Part shown: in pieces, positions 43,481 to 57,500 of the stretch
Numbering within the stretch: position 1 is the stretch's first letter
Layout of the letters: each line of letters opens with the position of its first letter
NCBI GenBank assembly: GCA_903813345.2
Contig: CAIIXF020000008.1
Location: forward strand, 32,638,867 to 32,698,866
Length of the DNA stretch: 60,000 bases
Direction: 5' to 3'
Source of the DNA: Owenia fusiformis
Lineage: Eukaryota > Annelida > Polychaeta > Sabellida > Oweniidae
The notes under the pieces: generated by a model
Seen by the model: the letters and a program-made list of their open reading frames with translations, nothing else
Told to the model about the DNA's origin: nothing
Databases searched by the model: none
Made by a program: the position numbers and the translations under genes

Positions 43481-44232
43481 ATTCACAAATACAGGTTTTA
43501 CTGTACATTTCCCTCATTGCAATATCATAATTAATTGTATCTAAGATTTTCTTAATTTTTGCAGTTTTTTCATTTTTACATATTATACAATTTAATTCCA
43601 CAGATTTATATTTCATTTTATGATGTTATTCATCAATTTTTTATCCATGGAGATTTAATTTGTAATTATTTTGATAAATTACGATACTTTTGTACCGCAC
43701 TATATTCAATTTAATTTGGTGTGACAAAATCTAACACACATCAATTTTACAATAGATCATGGGCTTCAACAAAATTAGATCACATTCAATAATTTCTCAG
43801 TTTACATAGAAACACAGTACATAAAATTTATTTACATAGCTCTGTTTTACAGTAGTACTAAAATAAGGCAACTGAGCGACCACCCACATTTTCAATTACT
43901 CTCGCACTAGAAATGATGGTTGTGTAAATGTTAAACACATTCTAAAGTGCCCCTTTGTTCATAACTATTTGCAGCATTTCTCTTTAACTTTTGTTTGAAG
44001 TGTCTGATTTTCTTGCATTTCTGTACAATTAAGAGTATTCTCTCCATGCCTATTTTCTTTATTTGTTGCTGATTTTCTGCTTTTTCACTAAATTTTGCAT
44101 TTTAAATATAATCACCGTGGTATTATATGTAACATTTACATCTACATCCAACGTTAATTTGAATTCCAACACCCTGTTGCAGAATTGTTAGATTATTATT
44201 AATAACAATACCTCAAATGTCAAGTGAGGACA

Positions 44233-44786
44233 TACAGGCTGTCCCAAAAATGAGAACACCTATAAAATATGCCATATACAGATATAGTCCACAATATTTT
44301 ATATACAATTTACATACCAAATAATATTTTTTGGTATATGGTAAACATACATAAATGGCATACTAGAGTATAGTAGTTATTCTATTCAAAATTCAGGAGA
44401 AGTACTTTTAGAGTGGAAACTGTAGAAAAGACATATAGCAAGTGATTTTAAATGTTTCATTAAAATATTGGTTGAATGAAATAGCCTTAACATTGACATA
44501 ATGTGCAGATCTTGACCTGAAAATGGACATTTTGTATAAATGCCACTCCGACCTATTTTCAGAAATACACTAATAAATTAGAAAATTAAGATAAGCAGTA
44601 AATATTTCTTAAGAGTTAAGGCCTTCTATTTAGTCCAGTCCCAATCATTAAAAAATGAATATCATCACTGACTGATGTTCAGGTTTGAAATCAGGTGAAA
44701 AAATTATTCATTTATCTAATGTCTAATCATTGGCTCTCAAATTGTTCATGGGGCTGAACGCTACAAAATGTGGGTTACCCTGTATA
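44233..44786. mobile_element. Mariner-like TIR element, ~0.55 kb
   Basis: Left end 'tacaggctgtcccaaaaatg'; right end reads on the other strand 'tacagggtaacccacatttt'. The inverted match is imperfect and TA lies at both ends. No transposase frame. Typical of decayed Tc1/mariner MITEs. Confidence 0.5.
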
Positions 44787-45449
44787 GGTGTGTTATCATC
44801 ATAATATGCACATATTCATCCCTTCTGATATAATAATACTGCATAACATATAACATAAACTTAATAAGTATTTTCTTAACATTGTCATATATGGTCATTC
44901 AATTCAAGTCATGGAATTACATGCTGACGACCACATCAGGATTTAATTTCCATTAAGGCCTAAAGTGCATGTTTTTGTATTATAATACAGATGTTAATGG
45001 GGTATGTTGTTATTGGGAATACACTTGTAAAAGTGTCATCCATTCATACACATTTTCCATTAGCAGGAATAATCTGTTCAGCTGTTTTGTAATGCAGCAT
45101 CAAATAAACATTTTCGGTATTGATACTATATATGCTCAAAAAACGTCTTTCACAAAATTCTCAAAAAATCTCTTAAAAAATATTTTGTTTCCACAAATGG
45201 ATAAAACGATTAGAATTAAACAAAGAATAATAAATATACGAGTATAGCAGCGCTATGAATCCAAAAGAGAAAATAAATATTAATTTCATCATAAAATGGA
45301 TAAATTTTTAAATAAATTCCTAACTCAAAGTTTTGAGTATAAATAGTTTTACTTGCAATCTGCATTATTGTTCTGATAAATAGTGTCAAGTCAATAAGAT
45401 GAGGTAAAATATTTTGAAGCAAAATATTTGTATTATGCATGTTTTCTCG

Positions 45450-45539
45450 TTACTCGTCGGGATCGTATGCAAGGTTAGGTCCCAACCAGCGCTCAATGTC
45501 CTTTACATCCTGGTTCTTTCGCCCAGCGTAATCGTAGAT
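45450..45539 (-). CDS. MTR terminal exon
   Basis: Starts after TTTTTTCAG with [18 protein letters not shown] and ends [11 protein letters not shown] then TAA (45450-45452). Homologous to the vertebrate end '...EKWLGPILGYDTD'. Phase 0 start. Confidence 0.95.
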   Translation of the reverse strand: MYDYAGRKNQDVKDIERWLGPNLAYDPDE

Positions 45540-48500
45540 CTGAAAAAATTACATATGAGAAAAAACAGAGTCAAAGATGGTATCTTTTAAACTAGAATTC
45601 CGAATATAAACCACTATACAGATATAGAGTGGATTACTTAAAATTTTATAGAAATGGCAGAAAATAAGGCAGTTCATTCAAAATTCAGAGAAATCCATTT
45701 CTCACATGTTCTAAATCACAATATTGTGAATACAAACAAAACTGTAACAATCTGTCACAGATCTAATACATATATTGGCCACTAATGACAAACACTAAAA
45801 CTGAAAGCTGGTCACTAAAAATAGTGGTTATAACAATATGATTGATACCATTAATAATAGTATGGAATGAAAATATCAATACCTGATCTTTCCCACACTT
45901 GCCGACTGCGAAGTATGTTGAATTGGGGTTAGCAAAGTAAAGGCCCGACACACTGGCTGCCGGGTCCATAGCAAGAGATTCAGTAAGTTTGATCCCGACA
46001 GCATCCGCATCAAGTAACTGCCACATGGTTTGCTTTTCTGTGTGATCCGGTTGGCTTGGATACCCAGGAGCGGGGCGGATGCCCTGGTATTTTATCTTAT
46101 GCAATTCTTGGGCATTTAAATGTTCATCTTTGCAGTAGCTCCAGATATGTTTCCTCACCTCTTCATGCAGCTGTTCAGCAAATGCCTACAATGGAACAAC
46201 AGTTGATTTATGACATCAGAACAGATTATTTATGACATCACAATAATATAATATTTTATACCATGGTAAGGGTAATAACAGGTATATAACAGCAAGTGAT
46301 TAATCACATATTTTGGACAGGGATGATATCAGTATGAGGGGATAGGATATCAGTGATGATATCGATATCATCCCGAGTATATTCAAACATTTTACATTTT
46401 TTCAAAAAAATAACATATTTGTGATCAGGTCTGATATCGGGTCTGATATTGGGCTTGATATCTACATCATCCCACTAATTCTGATATCATTCCTAGGTAT
46501 AAATTCCTGGGGAAATCCATTCATTGTTGTGTATCGTACTCTCAGAGGGAAACGAACAGCGAAAGACTCACAAAGTGGCTTCCAGTGTTTTATGTCATAG
46601 TCATCATTTTTATGTTTTAACAGTTATATACATGAAATACATATGTTACTATTTCTAAAAATAATTTATGACACTCGGTAACTGCGTTTCTTTGGCAAAT
46701 ATTCAAATCATTCTTGTAATATTCCCCATATTGAATCTCTCCAGGTTAATAAATATTTTATATCATATATCATATTAGAAAGGTATATCATGCAGTATCT
46801 TAATAGTGCAACATTGTAGGATACTGAAACAAATATTATTGATGGACTCTGGTATTAATAACATTTTTTTCAAGAATATCAAATCTTGAAAAATTATAAC
46901 CAAACAGTATCAGAAGTAATCAATTCTATGAACTAAGTGTGTTATGGACTGCTTAAATAGGGAATTAACTCATAATCCTTATTAAGCAAGCAATGTTTCA
47001 AGCTTCGATATTATTTTCAGAGTGTTTGTGTCAATGCAGATTATTGTGATCTTTTTAAGATGATTTTTAAGAGTTTGGGGTAATTTAGATTCAGATATAT
47101 ATGGTGTATTTTTAAATGTTAATGTTGCTTCACATTAGCCAAGGCCCTAGCCATTTTTTTGTTAATTGAATTTATAAAAACCTGACTCTTACTCTGATAT
47201 TAAATAAACCCAAGATTTTTCAAATTACTTGTACCGGTTATAATTTTTTTGACAGTGATTTCTTTTCTAAAATGTTAAAACTTGAAAAATTCCTCATATT
47301 AGTTATTAGTTATTTTTATTGTATTAGCCAATAAATAAGATCATTTCCATTTCTCGAAGCTTCAATAATTACACTGAACACAAATTTATGTTTAAGTCTA
47401 TTGATCGTGCAACTTAGATGACCTGCATTTTGAAAAATTGAGGTTTATTTAAGGTCATATAAGATGGAAATGGCCCTTTAACAGAACAACTGAAACTTGA
47501 ACAATATATATATATATATATTTTTTTTACAATTGACCTACCAATCTATTCCTTACAATCTCAAATACAATACCTCCCAAAAGATTCACGATATGTTATA
47601 AATTGGTTTTTTTAATTATAATTAATGATTTTATTTCACTTGTTGAAAACAATATAAACAATTACATATAAATATATATTACAAATAAAAATATATTATA
47701 TACTGTACAATATACATGAAGTATGAGAAGCGTATGAGACACAAGGACACAGCACTAATTCACTGGTCAATGACTGGAAAAACAAACCTAAAAGTATCAA
47801 ATGAACTCACCTCTGCAAGTCTATCTGCTAATGCTTTCACCATTATAATATTGTAATCATCAAGCTGCTCTTCAAACCTAGATTAATAAAAACATATGTA
47901 TCAAAGCTTGTATTTCAACTAATATGGGGTAGGGTCAAATTTCAGTCAAAAAGAACCAATTTTCTTTTGAAAAGGACATTAAACAATTAAAGATCATAAG
48001 AAGTGGTGGGTCAAATTTCTTTTTACCCAGAATTTATTTTTCTTTTGAGGGAAAACTGAAAAGTCCAGTGGGTCTGACATTTTGTTCACTTTATTTTGCA
48101 TGGATATGAAGCATGGCTATTTTATGCTTAACATTTTACAAAATAATTATGTTACTATATGCTATTAGGACTAGGATAATACTTTTTTAGAAACATGATG
48201 TCAGATTTGTGTTCTGATAATCAAATACTGGTAATTAAATATTTACATGAAACTGAGAATGATCAGTCTGATTTTTTGTTGTTTTCTTGTTTTGTTGTTT
48301 AAAATAATGTTTAAAATTACATTGATTCTTTTTAAGTAATAAAACCTGTAACGTGGAATAAGTCCTCTGAAAATGGAACACCTCTAAATATGTAACTCCT
48401 CAAAATATGGAAAATCTTCCAAGAACATGTAGAACACTTTTTTAGGTACCAAATGCGTTACACCTACACAGGTACTTACTTTTTACACATATCATTAACC

Positions 48501-51500
48501 CCAAAGCCAGCACTAACTGCAAACATTCCAATGTAGTCAGTCATTCCTGTATCTTTTGGTGCAATGAAGTCAGATAAACAGGTGTAGGGGTCATCACAAC
48601 TGGAGTCCTTCTCAGCCTGAAATTCAGTTCAACAAAGTCAACAAATGGGTTAACATGATTGATGGGGGAAAATTGCTGAATGACATTCTACATGTTTTTT
48701 TAGAAATAATATCAATTGATGAAAATTGATGAGGGGTTTCATTTGAATAATGGACAAAAATGACACCTGGACTTGGAACTCATATTTTTGATTACATCCT
48801 TTATCTCGAATAATGGACAAAAAATGAACCCCGGACTTGGTACTCATATTTTTGATTACATTATACACTATGAATATCCATTACATTTAAGGGTCATATT
48901 TCTTTCTGAAAATACACTTGTGGAGTCCTGACACCCCTCTATTGGCTGTAATTGAACTAACCTGCTGTCTGAGACCATAAAGTGTATGTGAATGTTGCCC
49001 TGTCTCATCATAAACATAGATATCATCTTCTACGCTGTTAGCCTTGTAGAAGCCTACCACCCCTCTAGCCTGGAGGAGTCCATTGTCTATGATGCTCTGA
49101 AGCATGGCCTGGGCATCTGCCATCACCTTTTTCGCTTCTTCACCTTGTTAAATAATAAAAATGCAAATTCAAATTTAAATTTCTGCATTAATTGATATCA
49201 TAAAACAATCACTTCAATACCAATGTACAAAATGTTTTTCAGAATTTTGGTGAAAAATTTGTGTTAGTAAGTAGAATAATTCGAATTCTGAAAAGGATTA
49301 GTAAAAAATCATGATAATTTATGATTGTGATATGACATACCAAGGTAAACCTCGTATATATATACATGTTTTCACTTACCAACATTTGCATCATTGAATA
49401 TTTTAGGATAGCCTCGATTTGGATATTTCCCACGTAATTGCCATACATCAAAGAAAGGCTTCCAGTCAATATACGGTACAAGGTCCTTGAGGTCATATGT
49501 GTCAAATCTGCGAACTCCAAGGAATGTAGGGCGCACTGGAAAATTGGGGAATCAAAATTTCCTAACTTATGTAATATCTATAAACACATTCAATGCCAAA
49601 CATTGCAAATTCCATTACATACAATAAAACCTGAAAAGATTACAATAGAATGTCATCAATTCCATTTTATCTATATTATAAATATTTTTATTTTGAAAAC
49701 ATGATAATTGGATAAAATATTTTTGATACCATTTTTGAAAAAGTCAAGATTCAAAGCTAACCTGGTTTATAAGAAGTCCAGTCTATTTCCAGCATTTTGT
49801 CACGTGCCTGTTTCAGAGAGAGGAATTTGCGATCTTTCAGAGAATCGTAATGCTCTTCACGTATATAATCATATTCCTCTGCTACATCTTCAATGAACTC
49901 CTCACGCAGGTTGTCATCCTTCAGGGAGGAACACTGTAATGTATCCCATAATGCACTTGTATAAGCAGACGGATAATTGTACATTATAAAAGAAATCATA
50001 CACATGGCATCAACATAAAAACATTTCAAAATATTAACCATAGGCGCCAAAACCTGAGACCTATTACAATCTAAGAGGTAAAGTAATCTACCACTACAGT
50101 TTTGGAAGTAAAATAATCTAAAACTACAGTGCTAGTCAAGCACCCTTACACTAAAATTTTAGAAGTAAAGCACCCACACTACAATTTTAGAAGTAAATCA
50201 CCCTAACACTACAATTTTAGAAGTAAAGGAACCTACCACAACCACACTTTTAGATGCATCCAGGACATGAACTGTTGGAATAGAGTATTTTGGAGCAATC
50301 TTAACTGCTGTGTGTTGTCTGCAATTAAACGGTAGAATTTTAATTGAAAGTACCTAATTTGGACTTCTCAGTTCTGATTGGTCCAAGTTTTGAAGTTATA
50401 ACAATTTTCTACAGATTTAACGATACAATTATAAACCTTTTTATATGACTATATCATATAGACCAATATATTTGAGTTATGCATATAACATTGACTTTTT
50501 TAAAACCCCCAAAAATTTCCTCAACATGACCCATGTGGCAAGTTCAAACAACAAACTTACTTTGATGTAGTGGCGCCACCTATCAATAATGGTGTTTTCA
50601 TGCCTATACGTTCCATTTCCTTGGCAACGTAGATCATCTCATCTAAAGATGGCGTAATCAGTCCTGATAAGCCAATGAAATCTGAAAATGAGGTGATTAA
50701 ATATACATAGGGTATCACTCAATGAACAATGAGGTGCCAGATATAGGTTTTATCCTTTAGGAGAAATGGACACCTCATTTGGTATGAAATTGGCTTTGTT
50801 ACATTAATTTCAGATTTATGGAATATAATTATATCCATTAAAATATCTCATCAATGTGTGGTGTTTTAGATAATAGATACATAGATGGTGTCAAATCAGA
50901 AAGGGGTGGGCTGAAGAGGTTACTACGCCCCATACTCATCTATTTGTTGTCCCTTTAAGTCTCTAATCTTCGTTGCCCCTTTTAGTATTTACATGTATGT
51001 CTATTGTCTACGTACCTGCATCTTCTTGTATTGCAGTCTCTAGAATCCTATCACATGGAGTCATTACTCCTAAGTCTATGACTTTGTAGTTGTTACAGCC
51101 TAGCACAACCCCCACTATGTTCTTGCCTATATCATGGACATCTCCTTTCACTGTAGCAAGTACAATAGTACCATTGTACTGCCTTCCCTATGTAATATAA
51201 GAAACAGTTAGAATGTGTTCTATGACTTTATAGTTGTTACAGCCTAGCACAACTCCCACTATGTTCTTGCCTATATCATGAACATCCCCTTTCACTGTAG
51301 CAAGTACAATAGTACCATTGTACTGCCTTCCCTATGTTATATAAGAAACAATTAGAATGTGTTCTATGACTTTGTAGCTATTACAGCCTAGCACAACTCC
51401 CACTATGTTCTTGCCTATATCATGAACATCCCCTTTCACTGTAGCAAGTACAATAGTACCATTGTACTGCCTTCCCTATGTTATATAAGAAACAATTAGA

Positions 51501-54500
51501 ATGTGTTCTATGACTTTGTAGCTATTACAGCCTAGCACAACCCCCACTATGTTCTTGCCTATATCATGGACATCTCCTTTCACTGTAGCAAGTACAATAG
51601 TACCATTGTACTGCCTTCCCTAGATAACATATTATAGGAGATTGAGAGATCATGATTTAACTATCTTTTAGTTGCCGATGATCTATGACCAAGAAATGCA
51701 ATGAAATACTATGGTCAATGTGTGATGATTGTTACTGTAATTCTTCTTAATTTGGCGGCCGTTTTAATTTGGCAGTCCCGCCAAATTGTTTAAGTCTGCC
51801 AAATAAAGTAGCCGCCAAATTCAATATTACATATTTCAATTGTTAATTTGTATAGCATATACATTTCAATATTGCAGTCCGCCAAATTGTGTAGTCGCCA
51901 AATGTTCAAAACAGCAAATCCGCCAAAATAAGTAGCACGGAATTAAGTAAGAGTTCAGTGAATTTCATCATTGCGAATTATAACACCAGTACTTCTTTAA
52001 CATTCGGTTTTTTCATTGAAAAAACACATTCCACTTTATTTCAAAATAAAATACCATCAAATGCAGTATTTTCAAAATCTCACCCGATTCTCAGTAACAC
52101 CACTGGCCTTCATCGCCTCTTCCTTTTCTTTTTCCATAAAAGGTATCAAATGGCCGACAGCTTTTTTCATGACACGAGCGGACTTTATGACTTGTGGTAA
52201 GAACATCTTTCCAGCTCCAAACAGATCCCCAACTACACTCATTCCCTGATAAGAAAATTATATTTATCTTATAATGTCCTGCAATATGTTCGAAATGCAG
52301 GCCATTATAATACAAAATATGCTTCATCTGTAATTAATTTTGACGGCGAAGGGTGTATATGACTAAATTGACAAAATTACAGACTTATTCAATTGGTGAA
52401 TCTTATTGCATTTTCTTGTTGCTCTAGAAGTTTTAAATTCAACAGTTCCCAGGACTGTAGCCAGCTTTTGCCACTAGGGGTTCACTTTTTAAAATATTCC
52501 AAGGGGTTCACATTTGACAACTTTTGCCGAAAATCACTTGAAAAGGTGCTCCGAATTGTGAAAAAAAAATGCATGACATAAAAAGAGTTCTTGGCCAGGG
52601 GGGGTGTCACTCAGATCCCCCGAACATCCCCCCCCCAATTGTTAGCTACAAGCCTGGCTCCTCTTCAGGATACTTACATCCATCAAAGGTCCTTCAATGA
52701 CATTGAGAGGTCTAGGATACTTTGAACTGTCTTGTCTTGCTTCTTCAGTATCCTCTATAATGAACTTGTCTATACCCTAAAAATACATGAACATGAAACT
52801 ACCATTAAAATTAAATTGACTAGACGCTATGCCAGCAGAAATATTTCCATGATTAAACGTTCAAAGTTTATTGAATTGATGCCACATTTGAAAGCAACAT
52901 TAATAATTACAATTGGTTCTAGAAATTGTTGATCAACTTGAAAAAAATTTCTTTTGAAAATATAAAAACTTGGGTGACTGCTTGGTTGATTGACTGCTTT
53001 AAAAGTGGTGTCTACATGTATATCATGTATTTTGAACTCTAGTATCATCGTGGTAAGCCACACCTTCTCCATCTCTATCCTTCTGGATAGCATCTGCGAT
53101 GCAACAGAACAGATGCTATGAGTATCAGAATGCTCTAGTATAGTAATACACTTATCACCAAAAACATGACAAAATGCTTAAGCAATGATTGCAATTACAA
53201 AGGATTTGAATTTGATGTAATATTTCACCAGGCACATTGTAATACCTTGACGAGGGAGTGCTTCAACCTCTCTTGAACATTCATCTGTCTCCATTCATCC
53301 ACAGCAGCCTCTTTCCCAGTTTCCTTTCCAAGACTCTGAAATTCACATGAGCAGACTTTTAATTGCATAAAAAGTTATTCTTAGAAGGAATTATCACCCT
53401 GAAGAAATGGGTAAATTGAGCAGACTTTTAATTGCATAAATAGTTATTCTTAGAGGAAATTATCACCCTGTTCATTTTTAACTTACATAACATGTTTTGT
53501 CTTTTCTGATATAAAAAAAATTAAAAAATTCTATTATCAGTTCGGCTCATAAGTTTGACAAGAAAAGAAATCAGAGACGCATATTCTTGAAGATGGGCTA
53601 ACATACCTGTGCATAGGCCAACATTTTCTCAGTGCCATCTATATCTCTGTTCCAGAGAAGATTCTCACAAAGTTCCAGAAGTTTCTTATCTATATCTTCA
53701 TATATAGGGAGACAGCCAGCATTCACTATCCCCATGTCCATACCAGCCTGGAACACAATGTGCAGTACACGTATATCCATTACAAACAACAAGTTATGTA
53801 TTTACAAAATTCCATAGTCATTGAAAACCCTGGCCCTTAAGTGCTTCTGACATGGCTACCAATTTTAAAACAATCAAAATTAAGGTAAATTAATGAGCTT
53901 TATTGATAACCATTGAAAAATATTCAAAATAAATAGATTAAAAGATATTTTCTTAATACTGTGGGATAGAAACTTCTTATAGTGAAGAATTAAGAATTCC
54001 TAAAGTCATTTGTTCTCTTACTATGTCTTCATTGCATCCATGGTTTCAACAAATTTTGATTGAGAATTCTTAAGTTTAAGACATTTCTTGCTATTTGAGG
54101 CCTTACCTTGATGGCATGATAGAGAAAGACACTGTGCATAGCTTCTCTAATGCGTTCCATTCCACGGAAAGAAAATGATAAATTTGACACTCCTCCACTG
54201 ATTCGACACCCTGGTAATGTCTCCTGGAAAATTTTTTTTTATTAATTCATTACTTACTTTATTTATATTTAAGTAAACATCCCAAAAAAATATATTACAT
54301 CTTAAATAGCTGCTGGGCTATGTATATTTTCCTGTGAAACCAGATATTAGCGTAAATGATGTAATCTTACTTGTAAATAGAAAATAAATGCCTTTAGATG
54401 AGATAGCAACCAAATCTTTGAATAAAATGTGAAAAGAAAATTTATAATTTTGAGTGTTTTATCAATTCAGCAATTCTACCTAAGTAATATAAAGCTATTG

Positions 54501-57500
54501 TAATATGATACTAATAAATATAAATTAGTAGTTTTTTTCGGTACACTAATGTAATATGTACCTTAATTGTTCTTGTCGCCTCAATAAAGTCGATACCATA
54601 TGTGTCATGCTCAGCCATCCCTGTTGCTATGGTGAGGATATTTGGGTCAAATATGATGTCATTGGGGTTGAACCCAACCTTATCCACGAGGATTCTGTAG
54701 GAACGAGTGCAGATTTCTATCTTCCTAGCAGCATCAGCAGCCTAAAGTACATGTTAATCATACCTTATGTATATTTCATATAGGGCTTTAAGTATTTGGT
54801 TTAACAATGTTCGCAATGTTGGAGAAAAAAAAGATCAAATAAATATTCAAACTCATTATATGTTATAATCTCTCCCTCAGAAGATTGAGACAAATTTTGA
54901 AAAAAAACACATAAAGCCCATATTCAAGGTTTAATTTTTTTTCATCTACCACTTTTCTAAAATTTGGACCCTCAACAAGATAATAAATAAACATAAAAGT
55001 ATCTTTCAATGGCCTAATTTTTTCAACCCTGAATTTTCTTTGATCTTAATGTACTTCCAGTTGTAAATGAGTTTTCAACTAACCTGTCCTTGCTCATCAA
55101 ATGCCATTACGACCACTGCAGCTCCATAGCGTTTCACAGTGCGAGCCTTCTTAATGAAATCCTCTTCGCCCTCCTTAAGGCTTATACTGTTCACAACACA
55201 TTTACCCTGGGCACATTTCAGTCCTGCTTCGACCACTGCGAAGTTGGAGGAGTCAATACAAAGGGGAACCTAAAAGATAAGTATAAGTATATTTGATTAT
55301 AACAGTCCCCTCTACAGCAAAATGTACTTAATGTTACATAGTGTGTCATATCCCATTTTAAAGACAATTTAATTCTGGAGTTACTTGAGAAATTTCAGCT
55401 CCGTATGATATAATTTTACAGATTTACAGCTGCTTATAAGTAGTTGGTATGGCCACCACTTGCCGCTCGAAAAGCAGCTAATCTGGGTGGATATGACTTC
55501 AGTGAGTATACAAAGGAAGGTTCAGCATTGCGTAATCCTTAAGCACTTTCCTCATATTCTTCAGAAATACATCGTTAATACATCTTTTTTCAAGAGGCCC
55601 CCTCTCCATCAATTCCCCTACCCTGTCTTTCACAATTGAACCTATATGTTCAGCGTAGATGAGATCTGGGCTATTTCCTACATATTAATAATTTCCAAGA
55701 TTTGACCTTAAACCAGTAATAAAGTAGCAAACAAAGTACTGAAGTAGCAAACTTCAAAACAATATAGCTTTTTTAATTTAAAGTTTTATGAAATGAAATT
55801 TGACGAGTAACTCCAGAATTAAATTATCTTTCAAATGAGATATGACATGCCATGTAACATTTAGGAGTTTTTGCTGTAGAGGGGAGTGCCGTTGTTTTTT
55901 GACACCCTGTATATCAATTATTTTCTGATACTGTAAATTCATTACGAAATATAAAAAGTTGTTTACATAAAAATAGTGCCTCAAAATTTACCAAAATCCT
56001 TCATAATTTTTTCGCTGTCATTTTCCACATTCTCCATAATACAGACCTTGATACACTGTATAATATAAATGAGGTCAGCTCATTTCCTCCATTCAAAGGG
56101 TCACATGACGAGAACTAAACAATCACATTACAGATTTCAATCACACATGGAGAAATACCTTGCCTATTGGTTACTTACTTTAGATATATCTGGCTCTGAA
56201 GAAATCAGATTACAGAACTTTGACATGGCAGCTTTTCCATCCAACATTCCTTCGTCCATATTTATATCCAAGATCTGGGCCCCATTCTCAACTTGCATCT
56301 TGGCGATAGTTAGCGCCTCCTAGTGAGTAAAAACAAAAGTGTGGTAAAGGATTGAATCTAACATGTGAATAAATAAGGGTTATGTACTGGGAGGTTTTGG
56401 ATATGGGGTTTATCCAGAGGGAGATATGCATATCTACCTGAGGGACCGTAGGGACCGAAGGTAGATGTGCATATCTCACGAGGGATGAACCCCATATCCA
56501 AACCGACCGTACATAACTGCTTTATCCTATACCAAGTAGAGTTTTCAGAGATGTATGGCCATTTCAATAGTACAAGGTGTAAAAATAAACAAATCATTCA
56601 TATGCAAAGTCATTTTATTGCATTTCCACTACTTACCGGAAGCGGGAAGATATGCACCGAAGCAGGAAGATATGCACCGAAGCGGGAGATATGGCGGGAG
56701 ATATGGAGGTTCTGGATATGGAAACCTCAAAATCAGGATACGGGATATATCTTACCAACTTATCTCCCTAAAACTCTACTTGGCATAGGATAAAACAGAA
56801 TATCCTTGATTTTAGAAAGGGATATCACTTTTTATGCAAGAGATGGGTGACACCAATGAGTGAATGAACTCATAGATCCAAAATATCCTAGGGTATGATA
56901 TTTATCCAATGCTAGCTGTTTACTTTACACATTCTAAACCAGCATATGCATGCACTTTCAACCATACGTTTATGACTGCTGTCATAATTGTAAATAATAA
57001 GGCCACCAAAGTATTATAATCAATTTGATATGATGTAATAATGTATATAAATGACTGGAACTAATAGAAACAGTATTCAAGGATGGTAAAATATCTAGAT
57101 GGAGCCTGGTGAAACTGTACACTTTCTTTGATACTGCATTTTCTGTATATTCTTTGGCTCATTTAATAACTAATCCTATATTTTTCAAAATCAAATAAAT
57201 AAATAATTCTTACCTCATAATCATTATTTTTGATCAATTTACAAAACTTTCTTGATCCTGCTACATTACACCTCTCCCCGATGTTAACAAAGTTTGTATG
57301 TCGCCCAATTCTGCTTGGCTCAAGCCCTGGAGAAAAACATTACATTAAAATATCAATTACACTTTAAATTCAAATGAGCCACACTTCCATGGTAGCTTTC
57401 GATTTTGTTCTAAAAAAACAAACTTATCATGTAAACAGATTTTTGTCATTTAGCATTTTAACAAAAAATAAATTTATGCAAAACATTTTGAATTTAAAAA

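Larger units (their letters stand above)
41897..45449. other. Intergenic region between convergent RGK and MTR
   Basis: No gene recognised. Holds the 3' UTR of RGK, a family of short AT-rich repeats with the phrase 'cttgcatttctatacaattt' (about 42590, inverted near 42955, again near 44015, and a piece near 45650 in an MTR intron), a (ataatcaata)n array and a mariner-like element at 44233-44786. The MTR 3' UTR must lie at the right end. Confidence 0.6.

Noticed and set aside
51188-51619. Copies 2-4 of the MTR exon as ordinary extra exons
   Set aside because: They have acceptors but no usable donor at the matching place, and reading through gives a stop at each junction. They cannot add extra B12 modules to the protein.
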